IMG/VR virus record: IMGVR_UViG_3300033182_000769
Span: 62,001 to 126,000 of that record
Reading direction: 5' to 3' (one strand)
DNA from: a virus
DNA: 64,000 bases
The position numbers and the translations under genes are program-made. Below are positions 36,888 through 45,247 of this stretch, piece by piece. Below the pieces are notes generated by a model. It made no database searches and was not told the DNA's origin. It saw nothing but the letters and a program-made list of their open reading frames with translations. The stretch's first letter is position 1; every line of letters begins with the position of its first letter.

Positions 36888-38522
36888 ATGCAAATTAACA
36901 GTGTTCTTATTGTCGGTGGCGGAAGTAGCGGATGGATGACTGCTGCTGCGTTAGTTAGACAACTTCCACAATTAAAAATAACATTAGTAGAAGCACCAGG
37001 AATTCCAACAATCGGTGTAGGCGAATCTACCATTGGACATATTAACAGTTATATGAATGCAGTTGGTCTCAAAGACGAAGATTGGATGAAGAACTGTAAT
37101 GCAACATATAAGACATCAATTAAATTTACGAATTTTAGAGATAATCCAGGAGAGATTGGAAAACATACCTTCCACTATCCGTTTGGGGTTATAGATATCA
37201 CTGACAAAGATGAAGGCCCAATGGAGTGGTTCTTACACAATCAAATAGATCCAGATAACTGGCCAGAAGAAACAATGGCAGAGTATTATCACCCTCACGT
37301 TATTATGGCTGATCATAATAAAATGACTAATAACGACGAGTTTCAGATAAGAGGATTTAATTTCCAATATGATACGGCATATCATATGGATGCTGCATTG
37401 TTTGGGGAATATTTAAAGAATGATGTGTGTATTCCAGAAGGCGTAACACATATTGTAGATACTGTATTAGATGCAGAAGTAGCAGAAGATGGTTCACTTG
37501 CAAATATTGTTACAGAAAATAATGGAAAGTTAACCGCAGATTTGTACATTGACTGTACTGGTTTTAAATCTATACTACTTGAAGGAAAAATGAAATCTGA
37601 ATTTGTTTCTTTCAAAGATACATTGTTAAATGACAGAGCTATTGCTACTATTATCCCGTATCTTGATAGAGAAAATGAAATGACTTCTGCTACTAATTGT
37701 ACAGCAATTGATGCAGGTTGGGTATGGAATATCCCATTATGGAATCGTATCGGAACTGGTTATGTATATTCGAGTGACTTTGCGACAGAAGAAGAAGCAG
37801 AAGAACAATTTAGAAAACACTTAGCCGGTGAATATATGGACTTCCAAGGCGATAAAGAAGCACTTAAAAAACGTGCAGAGGAAGCAGAATTTAGACATAT
37901 TAAGATCAAACACGGCTGTCATAGAGAAGCATGGGTTAAAAATGTAGTTGGTATTGGTTTAGCCAATGGATTTATTGAACCGCTTGAGTCGACAGGACTT
38001 ATGCTAACGCACGAAGGTATTATGAGATTAATTGATACCTTGCATAATAGAAAATGTTTTGTTACCGGCTATGATAGAGAAGCATTTAACTTTGCAGTAT
38101 TTGACGAAGTTATTGGTTTTAAAGATTTCATTTCAATGCACTATACATTAACAAGACGTAACGATACACCGTACTGGAAACATATCACAGAGGGAGGCAT
38201 TAAATGGTCTCCGGAAATGGCAAATAGTATTCCAAAATTACGTAATATTTACATGGATGTTGCTGGTAGGACTTTAAATTCGAGAGTTTACGATCTTGAT
38301 ATGGGAGGAATGCTTTATATCGTCGCAGGTCAGGGTTACAAACCAATGAATGATCGGTATATGAAAGACAAAAATGATAGGTATAATAGACGCAAGCAGT
38401 GGAAACAGGAAGAGTCAGCACACTTATGGTTCGATTACAAAGAAAACGTTTTAATGCCAATGATTGATAGTTTACCAACCCATTATGAGTATTTGAAGAT
38501 AAATATTCATACAGAAGAGTAA
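36888..38522 (+). CDS. Flavin-dependent tryptophan halogenase homologue
   Basis: This 544-residue protein has all hallmarks of PrnA-type halogenases: the FAD-binding GGGSSG (11-16), GVGESTI (43-49), the catalytic lysine Lys75 in YKTSIKF, the W-x-W-x-I-P motif (WVWNIP) that blocks monooxygenation, and EPLESTG holding the catalytic Glu. The length equals PrnA (about 538). Family members chlorinate or brominate tryptophan, free or in a larger substrate, with reduced FAD from a partner reductase, which is not seen here. The gene sits between fibre genes and an oxygenase array, so a protein or small-molecule substrate are both open. The key residues are intact, suggesting an active enzyme. Confidence 0.88.
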   Translation: MQINSVLIVGGGSSGWMTAAALVRQLPQLKITLVEAPGIPTIGVGESTIGHINSYMNAVGLKDEDWMKNCNATYKTSIKFTNFRDNPGEIGKHTFHYPFGVIDITDKDEGPMEWFLHNQIDPDNWPEETMAEYYHPHVIMADHNKMTNNDEFQIRGFNFQYDTAYHMDAALFGEYLKNDVCIPEGVTHIVDTVLDAEVAEDGSLANIVTENNGKLTADLYIDCTGFKSILLEGKMKSEFVSFKDTLLNDRAIATIIPYLDRENEMTSATNCTAIDAGWVWNIPLWNRIGTGYVYSSDFATEEEAEEQFRKHLAGEYMDFQGDKEALKKRAEEAEFRHIKIKHGCHREAWVKNVVGIGLANGFIEPLESTGLMLTHEGIMRLIDTLHNRKCFVTGYDREAFNFAVFDEVIGFKDFISMHYTLTRRNDTPYWKHITEGGIKWSPEMANSIPKLRNIYMDVAGRTLNSRVYDLDMGGMLYIVAGQGYKPMNDRYMKDKNDRYNRRKQWKQEESAHLWFDYKENVLMPMIDSLPTHYEYLKINIHTEE

Positions 38523-38535
38523 TAAGGAGTAATTA

Positions 38536-39051
38536 ATGGCAAAATATGCATTAGTACACAATTTTATGGAAACTCGTGTTCAGGCAGTTGCAACAACCGA
38601 GGCAGAAAAATTTGACATCCACTCAGATTTAAGTTGGATCCCTTGCAGTGATGACGTTGAGCAAGGATGGGAATATAATAAAGAAACTGGAACCTTCCAA
38701 CCTTGGCAGGATCCTCCAACACACTACACAGTAGCACGTAGGGTAGGCTATGGTGATGTAGGCGCACAATTAGGTGAAATTTTTGACGCAATACAGTCAG
38801 GTAATGCAAACGCATTAACATCGTGGGCTTCAAGAATTGAAAAGATTAAAATTTTATTACCTAAAGACAACGAAGCAGCAGTGATTGCAGTTCAAAATGA
38901 ATTAAATCAGCGTAACCAAACAATGGCTGATAAGGCAGAAGCAGGTGAAATTGATTTTCAAGATGCGCCTGATGTTGTCACTCAGTTAGCAGATGAATAT
39001 ATTAATGGTACTTGGATTTGTCCTGTAAGAGGTCAGTATACCGGTTCCTAA
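38536..39051 (+). CDS. Fibre-associated protein with YxxARRVGYGDVGAQLGEI motif
   Basis: This 171-residue protein has an N-terminal domain that ends in WEYNKETGTFQPW, a form common at phage fibre tips. The central VARRVGYGDVGAQLGEI motif recalls the 'YPxIGDQLD' module in many tail proteins, and the C-terminal half is helical with a final GTWICPVRGQY. It follows the halogenase by 13 nt with AAGGAG and ends at a strong terminator, so the two may be co-expressed. It could be a fibre tip, a fibre assembly factor or the halogenase's target. Confidence 0.5.
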   Translation: MAKYALVHNFMETRVQAVATTEAEKFDIHSDLSWIPCSDDVEQGWEYNKETGTFQPWQDPPTHYTVARRVGYGDVGAQLGEIFDAIQSGNANALTSWASRIEKIKILLPKDNEAAVIAVQNELNQRNQTMADKAEAGEIDFQDAPDVVTQLADEYINGTWICPVRGQYTGS

Positions 39052-39072
39052 ATTACTCTTGCTAATGCATAG

Positions 39073-39107
39073 AAAAGGTAAGTACTTAAAAGGTGCTTAC
39101 CTTTTTT
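39073..39107 (+). terminator. Rho-independent terminator after halogenase unit
   Basis: GGTAAGTAC pairs with GTGCTTACC (9 bp, one wobble) around TTAAAAG, extended by AAAA/TTTT and a run of six Ts. Confidence 0.92.
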
Positions 39108-39131
39108 CATCTATTTTAGAAAGGTATTTAA

Positions 39132-40421
39132 ATGAACGACTTTGATAAGTTATTTTCTTTTGGTTATCCATCATTTACTGAAGATCCTAACTTTTATTAT
39201 AACTGTTTAAAAAATTCGCATCCTCGTTTTAGAGAAGAAATTTTTGACATTTACTTTTCTGCTCCTTTTAAATATACATGGAACGGAGTAGATCGTCAAT
39301 ACGGTGATGTAATGGGTGCTCCTTTAAGTGATGCACACATTGAATCGTTACTAAAAATACAAAAAGAATTTGGGATTGAAGTTAGTTTAACATTTAACGA
39401 GACCTATCCTAATAGAGAACTGGTTGAAGATCTTAATATCATGAATCAGTTTGTGGATCATATTGGTAAGTATTACGACATGGGTGTTCGTTCTTGTACC
39501 ATTAGCCATGTTCATATGATGGCAACAAGTGTACTACAACGCAATTTTCCTGAAATGAGATGGAAAAATACTGTTAATCATATTATTACAAAGCCCCAGC
39601 AAGTTGTAGATTATCATACTATTGGCTACGATGTTATTAATCTTGATAGATCGTTGAATCGTGATATGGATATGCTTAATGCTATGCAACCGTTACGAAA
39701 AAAATATCCTAACTTAATTCTTTCGCTACTTGTTACAGAAGGTTGTATGCCTACTTGTCCATTTAAAGTAGAACATGATACAATGAATAAAGAAGTAGGA
39801 TGGAACTACTTTGCTAATCACGGTAACATGACTTGTAAACAATGGAGGCATTCTGTAATTAACGATCTTCCAAGAGTTGGAACTGAAATGATTTGGGGTG
39901 ACTTAGACACTTTTATGGAATACAGAGAAAAAGTTGATTACTTCAAGTTCTCCGGAAGAATGATGAATCTCCCATCTAACTCTACAGATCAAAAAATGTG
40001 TTGGACGAATACAACAGACATTAAAGGCCAACGTTGGAATACTGATTACGCAGATGCTAATGTTCCTATAGAACAAGGCAATACTGTTCTTGTTGCAAAT
40101 TATTTTGAAGAAATTATTAACAACAATCCGGGAGTTATTTCTAACTTTAGTCCTATACGATTTGTTGATAAGGATACACCGTCAAATTTGGAACTTGCTC
40201 CAGACGTTGACAGCAGATCTATATGGACAACAAAGAAAGGAAAATCTCTTAATTTAGTGTTAAAGAATTGTAAAAACGAGTGTTGGGATTGCCATGCCTG
40301 CGAACGTACTTTTAGCTCTGAGTTAGGTGATATTGATACACTTATTGAAGTAAACAGAGATACTGAAATTCTAAGAGGCCATGCTCAACATTTCCAAGGA
40401 ATTAAAATTAATCAGATTTAA
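39132..40421 (+). CDS. Putative Fe-S TIM-barrel protein, U32/UbiU-like
   Basis: This 429-residue protein has a barrel-like alternation of strands and helices. A TEGCMPTCPFKVEH motif (Cys205, Cys209, His215) is close in form to the cysteine signature of peptidase-U32/UbiU/RlhA proteins, followed by Cys235. A C-terminal cluster CKNECWDCHAC adds more cysteines. U32 relatives bind a [4Fe-4S] cluster and hydroxylate RNA or quinones with prephenate as oxygen-chain partner. It has the ATG in GGTATTTAAATG context after a terminator, and its end overlaps the converging oxygenase gene by 14 nt. Family placement is tentative; a radical-SAM-like or novel Fe-S enzyme is an alternative. Confidence 0.45.
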   Translation: MNDFDKLFSFGYPSFTEDPNFYYNCLKNSHPRFREEIFDIYFSAPFKYTWNGVDRQYGDVMGAPLSDAHIESLLKIQKEFGIEVSLTFNETYPNRELVEDLNIMNQFVDHIGKYYDMGVRSCTISHVHMMATSVLQRNFPEMRWKNTVNHIITKPQQVVDYHTIGYDVINLDRSLNRDMDMLNAMQPLRKKYPNLILSLLVTEGCMPTCPFKVEHDTMNKEVGWNYFANHGNMTCKQWRHSVINDLPRVGTEMIWGDLDTFMEYREKVDYFKFSGRMMNLPSNSTDQKMCWTNTTDIKGQRWNTDYADANVPIEQGNTVLVANYFEEIINNNPGVISNFSPIRFVDKDTPSNLELAPDVDSRSIWTTKKGKSLNLVLKNCKNECWDCHACERTFSSELGDIDTLIEVNRDTEILRGHAQHFQGIKINQI

Positions 40422-41037
40422 TATTTCTTTGCCAGTTTATATTTAAATTGTATCTGGCTTTTTGTTTACAAGGTCTGGAACCTGAATGGTAATATTCTCC
40501 AGGGAATACTAATAATCTATTACGTTTAGGAGGTATAGTTGTTAGTAGTTCGCACTTATTTTTATTTTCTTTATAATATTCCAATGCTTCGTCAGTAGTC
40601 TTTCCAATAGGGCATTTCATATCATATATGTATGTAGGGCCGTCGCTATCATTAAGATACAGTATAGCAGTTGTTGACGCCATGTCTGGTGTATCGACGT
40701 GCGGTTCGAACGGGTCTGAATTAATTGATGTTGTATTTAAATTGGCTTTAAATCGAATTAACTCGTCCATCTTGGTGCCAATTGTATACTCGCAGTGCAA
40801 CAAAAACGGAACAAACTCGTCATAATTTGGACAGGTAAACTTTGGCTCTGCATCTTCTACGTGTCTATAATAAATTAAAGACGAAAACCCTTCGTCCCAC
40901 AATGCTAAATCATCAGAGTACTTTGATCTGTATGTAGTGTCTTTTAAAAAAAACCACGGATAACTATCATCGAGCACCACAGAAGAAACTTGATCAAGTA
41001 TAATTTTAGGTAAAAAGTCGTCTATAATTTTAATCAT
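40408..41037 (-). CDS. 2-oxoglutarate/Fe(II) oxygenase, array member 8
   Basis: This protein has 209 residues from the ATG at 41037, chosen because it overlaps the stop of the preceding gene as ATGA. It is a double-stranded beta-helix oxygenase: HVD iron ligands at 113 and 115, distal His184 in YYHSGSRP, and 2-oxoglutarate-binding Arg195. Between them lies the YLNDSDG turn shared across the array. It is the last gene of an eight-gene operon, ending inside the 3' end of the converging gene at 40421. The substrate is unknown; a protein prolyl or lysyl hydroxylase is possible. Confidence 0.85.
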   Translation of the reverse strand: MIKIIDDFLPKIILDQVSSVVLDDSYPWFFLKDTTYRSKYSDDLALWDEGFSSLIYYRHVEDAEPKFTCPNYDEFVPFLLHCEYTIGTKMDELIRFKANLNTTSINSDPFEPHVDTPDMASTTAILYLNDSDGPTYIYDMKCPIGKTTDEALEYYKENKNKCELLTTIPPKRNRLLVFPGEYYHSGSRPCKQKARYNLNINWQRNIKSD

Positions 41038-41624
41038 TTTATTATTGCTGCCCATGTCGCTATTACGTATTTGTCATTTGAAAGTGGAGAGTTTCCTCTA
41101 TGTGTATGTGTAAACTCTGCAGGAAACATTAATAATCTTCCTTTCTTTGCTGCTACACGTCTTGGATAATAATGGAATTCTGTTTCACCGCCTTCGTCTA
41201 CATCATTAAGATAAAGTATGAATGCTAAAAAACGATTACTATGTTCAATGTCTCCACGCTCGTGGTGCCATACATGATAGCCGCCTCCGACTGGTGTTTT
41301 TTGCAATCTATATGAATATATTCCATAATTGTGTGCGTGTAATATATCGTATTCATTAAAATATAAATTAACGCAATCAACAACTGCACGGTTAACCTCA
41401 CCTAAAATTCGGCTGTTCATTAACTGTATGCTATCGTCCATTTCATCTTGAAAGAAGTAAGTATCATCTTTTTTCTTAAGACGCTCTACTCCTTCTAACT
41501 CTTGTCTGGAACTTGTTAATGTTGATGCTTTTACGTAATCAAAATGTTTAACAACATCATCACAGAAATCAAGAGGAACTGCATCGTCAAATACACCAAT
41601 AAAATCTTTTATATCTACTTTCAT
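41034..41624 (-). CDS. 2-oxoglutarate/Fe(II) oxygenase, prolyl-4-hydroxylase-like, array member 7
   Basis: This 196-residue protein belongs to a different subfamily from most of the array. Its metal site reads WHHERGD, with HxE (120, 122) instead of HxD. It has the P4H-like LYLNDVDEGGETEF strand, distal histidine within THTHRGNSP (His173/His175) and a late basic residue (Lys185) for 2-oxoglutarate. HxE sites are known in some 2OG enzymes and usually remain functional. It starts 8 nt after the preceding gene and overlaps the next by 4 nt. Confidence 0.8.
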   Translation of the reverse strand: MKVDIKDFIGVFDDAVPLDFCDDVVKHFDYVKASTLTSSRQELEGVERLKKKDDTYFFQDEMDDSIQLMNSRILGEVNRAVVDCVNLYFNEYDILHAHNYGIYSYRLQKTPVGGGYHVWHHERGDIEHSNRFLAFILYLNDVDEGGETEFHYYPRRVAAKKGRLLMFPAEFTHTHRGNSPLSNDKYVIATWAAIIK

Positions 41625-41632
41625 ATTAATAC

Positions 41633-42250
41633 TTACACAAAATTGATGTTCATAATGTATCGTCTTGGATGGAACATAGGGTTGCTTGGTGCGTGAAACC
41701 GAAGCCCGTTAAATGCAACCATTCTACCTAACTTTGGCGTAACACGCTGTTCTACCTTTACATCATACTCAAACTGTTCGGAATTCCAAATCTTATCGAA
41801 TAAAAATGTATCCCCATCACTATCATTGAGATAGTAAATTATTGTTTTATGTTCTTCAAAATTGTCAACATGAATTTCGTTGCAGCAGTTATCGTGCCAT
41901 CCTGGCAAATGATTCTTGGTTTGATTATTAACTTTGACACGCATTACTGCTTCGACTGTATCGCCTGACAATCGTTGATATTCGTCTAATACTGACAACG
42001 CTAATTGATAAAATGTATCATCAAAAATTTTAGATTCTTTAAAATTATTATAGTATACTAATTTAATTAATGAGTCTGATGGGACCTGCACGGTATCTAA
42101 CGGATTAACAGTTAACCCTTTAAAGTATGCCCCAGACGTTGCAACATGATTATAATCAACCCATCCAAAGTTTCCACCTTTTGTATACTCTGAAAACCGT
42201 TGCTCTGTTTGCTTAGGTAAAATGTTATCGTAAATTTGTGTTTCAATCAT
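41633..42250 (-). CDS. 2-oxoglutarate/Fe(II) oxygenase, array member 6
   Basis: This 205-residue protein has iron ligands HVD at 127 and 129, distal His186 in RFHAPS, and Arg196 or Arg197 for 2-oxoglutarate. It has the IIYYLNDSDGDTFLF core shared with other members and a small Cys pair before the metal site (NCCNE). It overlaps the degenerate member upstream by 8 nt (ATGATTGA), indicating coupled translation. Confidence 0.85.
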   Translation of the reverse strand: MIETQIYDNILPKQTEQRFSEYTKGGNFGWVDYNHVATSGAYFKGLTVNPLDTVQVPSDSLIKLVYYNNFKESKIFDDTFYQLALSVLDEYQRLSGDTVEAVMRVKVNNQTKNHLPGWHDNCCNEIHVDNFEEHKTIIYYLNDSDGDTFLFDKIWNSEQFEYDVKVEQRVTPKLGRMVAFNGLRFHAPSNPMFHPRRYIMNINFV

Positions 42251-42725
42251 GGAATTTAAACTCTACTGTTAGTGTTTTAAAAGACTGTACAGGATTTGTG
42301 ATAGCATACAGTCTGTTATCTACATGAATTATAGATCCTTTTTTAGTTTTTATTCTTTCAACTTCGTTGCAACAGTCGTCAAAGAAAATTACTTCACTAT
42401 CATTATCATTAATGATATACAATACTCCATTTAATTTAGTTGGCCGGTTACAGTTAACACTTGTAATATTTGGATTTTGATATTGTAATTTAAATTTTAC
42501 ATTTTGTAATTCAAAAGGACCGATCTCAGTTTTATCCATAACATTATCTAATATATGCCAAACCCATGCAGCAAATATTTGGTCATCTTTGTCAAAAGTT
42601 AATTCATTAACAAACTCAACACTAACTTCTCCTTTAGTGTAGACCCATTTAAATTCTCTCCCGTTTACAGTGTTTTCTAAACGATCCTGTGAGTACGGAT
42701 TAATAATGCTATTAAAAATTTTCAT
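42243..42725 (-). CDS. Degenerate 2OG-oxygenase paralogue lacking metal ligands, array member 5
   Basis: This 160-residue protein is about 40-50 shorter than its neighbours. It keeps the frame of the fold (IINPYS start, VLYIINDNDSEVIFFDD core, KKGSIIHVDNRLYAITNP end), but the iron site is Asn91-Cys92-Asn93 where H-x-D belongs. The distal His is replaced in the LYA segment, and the late Arg is absent. It is an intact ORF with start and stop overlaps to both neighbours, so it is maintained. A pseudoenzyme, binding partner or scaffold is the likely role. Confidence 0.65.
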   Translation of the reverse strand: MKIFNSIINPYSQDRLENTVNGREFKWVYTKGEVSVEFVNELTFDKDDQIFAAWVWHILDNVMDKTEIGPFELQNVKFKLQYQNPNITSVNCNRPTKLNGVLYIINDNDSEVIFFDDCCNEVERIKTKKGSIIHVDNRLYAITNPVQSFKTLTVEFKFHD

Positions 42726-43330
42726 ACTATATTGATATTCAAAATTATACGTTTGTCGTTTTCTTTAGGACTTTGAGAAGTGTGAAAGTGTAGTCCGTCA
42801 AACAGTACAATTCTGCCTTTCTTTGGTTTAATTCGTTGTTTAATAGTTAAAGGTACCGGCTGCTCAGCATCTTCGCTCCAACGCTCATTAAAAATAACGG
42901 TATCACCGTCTGAATCGTTTACATAATACACCATTACTAAATGTTCATTATACACATCGAGGTGCGGATAATGAATAGCATTATCGTGTGTTGCTCCAGA
43001 TGCAGGATTAGGTGTCAGCATATTTGCTTTAACTCTAATAATACCGTGTAAATCTATATTTTCTTCCTCACAAACATAATCTATAATCATTCGAGACATC
43101 ATGTATGCATCATGAGGATCGTACCATAAACTGTCCATAAACAACGGCTTTGTCATTCCTGACGACTCTATATGTTTATAATTGTCTGGAAATGTGAATT
43201 CGTTTTTAGGTGTTTGTGTACCTAATGATAAATTATCCATTGCAAACCAATAGAAGTTATCAGAAGTTAATCTTTCTTCTAATCTGTCCACTAATGCAGG
43301 AGGTAGTAAATTATCAAAGACCTTAATCAT
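42722..43330 (-). CDS. 2-oxoglutarate/Fe(II) oxygenase, array member 4
   Basis: This 202-residue protein has an HLD metal pair at 123 and 125, distal His183 in HFHTSQSP, and Arg194 in KRIILNINI. It shares MVYYVNDSDGDTVIF with the array. The start overlaps the preceding stop as TAATG. All residues needed for catalysis are visible. Confidence 0.85.
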   Translation of the reverse strand: MIKVFDNLLPPALVDRLEERLTSDNFYWFAMDNLSLGTQTPKNEFTFPDNYKHIESSGMTKPLFMDSLWYDPHDAYMMSRMIIDYVCEEENIDLHGIIRVKANMLTPNPASGATHDNAIHYPHLDVYNEHLVMVYYVNDSDGDTVIFNERWSEDAEQPVPLTIKQRIKPKKGRIVLFDGLHFHTSQSPKENDKRIILNINIV

Positions 43331-43968
43331 TAATCATCCCATTCTATAGCAAACGAAACAGAAATACGATCTTCTTCGCTGGTTTTATTTACACCAATTT
43401 CGTGATCCATCCAACCCGGCCAAATTAATAAGTCTCCTTCTCCTGGAGCAAATGTATACGACGATAGTAACAGACTCTTTGAAGATTCTGTTTGATTTAG
43501 GTAGTACGCAAATTGATTTGGGTCAGTGAATGTTATATTTCCTGAATATTTAGGCACTGAAATATAATATGTTCCGGCTAATAAATCCGGAGCATGGTGG
43601 TGTCTGCCTTGAAAACCACCAGGAGGATTAATATTAAACCACATTGTTCTTAATCTAATATTACTATGTGAACGGGTCCACGGAGCATTGAGCTCTCTCA
43701 TCTTTTCTATAATATTATTAACATACTCTGTTGATCTTTCTAAAATTAAGTCTTTAAGATGTTTAAAAACATCAACTTCAAATAACTGAGATGTAAAGTC
43801 ATCATAAAAATAAGTTGTAAAGCCAGTATTATAAAAGTTTCCTTGTCCTTTTACCGGAGATTCATTGTAGATGGATTTAATCCAAGTTAGTATCTCATCG
43901 TGGTTAGAAACTTTACTTTCTGTATCCAACAGTATTTTTGGAGAAAACGGTGTAAAATATTCTTTCAT
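43330..43968 (-). CDS. 2-oxoglutarate/Fe(II) oxygenase, TIGR02466-like, array member 3
   Basis: This 212-residue protein is of a subfamily distinct from its neighbours. It has NINPPGGFQGRHHHAPDLLA (113-132) with histidines 123-125, then GTYYISVP and NITFTDP strands, LLIWPGWMDHEIG with distal His189, and Arg201 in RISVSFAI. This order is that of putative 2OG-Fe(II) oxygenases grouped as TIGR02466 and common in marine phages. It starts 1 nt after the stop of the previous gene. Confidence 0.8.
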   Translation of the reverse strand: MKEYFTPFSPKILLDTESKVSNHDEILTWIKSIYNESPVKGQGNFYNTGFTTYFYDDFTSQLFEVDVFKHLKDLILERSTEYVNNIIEKMRELNAPWTRSHSNIRLRTMWFNINPPGGFQGRHHHAPDLLAGTYYISVPKYSGNITFTDPNQFAYYLNQTESSKSLLLSSYTFAPGEGDLLIWPGWMDHEIGVNKTSEEDRISVSFAIEWDD

Positions 43969-43969
43969 G

Positions 43970-44560
43970 TTATAATCTTCCTACTGATTCCTTTGTTATT
44001 AAATCTACATTTAATATAGTTCTAACGCCGTTAGTTGGCCGACTGCTACTATGATAGTGTTTTCCATTAAAAATTACACATCTTCCTTTTTTAGGTTTGA
44101 TTGTTTTTTTAATTGTATAATTATCTGATTTTTCTGTTTCGTTATAAATGATAGTATCTCCGTCAGTATCTGTTAGATAATATAAAACAACAGTGTGTCC
44201 AATAGGCAAATCTACGTGAGGATTGTTAACTCTATCATCGTCACTTCCTCTAACTGGAAACTGCAAAAATGCTCGCATCCGTAACATTGTTTCAACTTCG
44301 TCGTCAATATGTTCTAATGCTCTGTACACTATTGGTAAGATATTAAAAAAATCAGGGTGTACACTATCAGGCTTATTTTGTCTATCAAAAATTAACTTAG
44401 CGAACCCGTAGTGATTAACTCTTTTTTCACTTTCCTGTCCGTCGTCAAATGTAATATCTTTTTGAAAATACCATTCGGTATCTCCTCTCATAAAATACCA
44501 AGTAATAAAATCTTGATGCTGCTTAGGTAATAAATCGTCAATAATTACAATATCATCCAT
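43970..44560 (-). CDS. 2-oxoglutarate/Fe(II) oxygenase, array member 2
   Basis: The ATG at 44560 overlaps the previous stop by 8 nt (ATGGATGA); the GTG at 44572 is a less likely start. The 196-residue protein has HVD at 115 and 117, distal His170 in KHYHSSSRP and Arg180 in VRTILNVDL. It has the VVLYYLTDTDGDTIIYNE core. A complete active site is visible. Confidence 0.85.
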   Translation of the reverse strand: MDDIVIIDDLLPKQHQDFITWYFMRGDTEWYFQKDITFDDGQESEKRVNHYGFAKLIFDRQNKPDSVHPDFFNILPIVYRALEHIDDEVETMLRMRAFLQFPVRGSDDDRVNNPHVDLPIGHTVVLYYLTDTDGDTIIYNETEKSDNYTIKKTIKPKKGRCVIFNGKHYHSSSRPTNGVRTILNVDLITKESVGRL

Positions 44561-45152
44561 CGACAAATTCACCTAAAAGATTAAAATTGATAATACATCG
44601 TAACCCATCTTGTGGCTGCTCTGCTGTATGATAAACATCTCCATCAAACACTACACATTTATTTTTTTGTGGAGTAACTCGGATCATTTCTTCAAAATCT
44701 TCAGCCTCTAAATCAAACCGTGCTTCGCCTTCTCTTATATGATCAACTAAAATAGTATCACCGTCCGAGTCCATTACGTAATATAACACAACTAAATGTG
44801 TGTATGGTTGATCTGTGTGTAACGCATCAACTTTGGTATTTGTAAAGTTTTCGTGTAATGGCATCTGTAAAAAAGACCGTGCTTTTTGAATATTATGGTA
44901 TTTGTAATTTATCTTCTTACAGGCCTCATCAATAATAGGTCTTACTAACTCTAAAAAATCGTCATCATTTTTGTTCCACTCGGTATTCACAAAAACGTGC
45001 CCGACTGCCGGTGTGGCTCTTTCATTAGACCCTGTTCCGTAAGTAATGTCCGTGATCAAGTGCCATGGCGCATTATGGAGTAAAACGTCCTCGATTTCAT
45101 CGGCAACGTTTTGATCCAGCAAGTTTTCAATAATCGTTGGTTTTATAATCAT
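44553..45152 (-). CDS. 2-oxoglutarate/Fe(II) oxygenase, array member 1
   Basis: The start at ATG 45152 is chosen because the longer frame to 45191 runs through the promoter. The 199-residue protein has HTD at 112 and 114, distal His175 in VYHTAEQP and Arg185 in LRCIINFNL. It has the LYYVMDSDGDTILVD core. It is the first gene of the operon, about 20 nt after the predicted transcription start. Confidence 0.85.
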   Translation of the reverse strand: MIIKPTIIENLLDQNVADEIEDVLLHNAPWHLITDITYGTGSNERATPAVGHVFVNTEWNKNDDDFLELVRPIIDEACKKINYKYHNIQKARSFLQMPLHENFTNTKVDALHTDQPYTHLVVLYYVMDSDGDTILVDHIREGEARFDLEAEDFEEMIRVTPQKNKCVVFDGDVYHTAEQPQDGLRCIINFNLLGEFVDG

Positions 45153-45177
45153 TATTTTACACGTACTCTTAACAAGG

Positions 45178-45185
45178 TATTTAGT
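45178..45185 (-). promoter_or_regulatory. Late promoter-like ACTAAATA (minus) for oxygenase array
   Basis: This minus-strand octamer lies 25 nt before the first oxygenase ATG. It is back to back with the plus-strand octamer at 45214, forming a divergent late promoter pair. It is the only such motif seen ahead of the eight-gene array. Confidence 0.55.
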
Positions 45186-45213
45186 GAGCATTTTTGCAGG
45201 TCTAAGAAATATT

Positions 45214-45221
45214 GATAAATA
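45214..45221 (+). promoter_or_regulatory. Late promoter GATAAATA
   Basis: It lies 26 nt before the ATG at 45248 of the cupredoxin-bearing fibre. A TTG at 45212 that would extend that frame overlaps this motif. Confidence 0.6.
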
Positions 45222-45247
45222 TAAAAAAGAATTTAGGATTTAAATCT

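Noticed and set aside
36888-45152. Recently acquired bacterial metabolic island or prophage insertion
   Set aside because: Codon use looks like the neighbours, late octamers are present, and no integrase, transposase or flanking repeats were seen.
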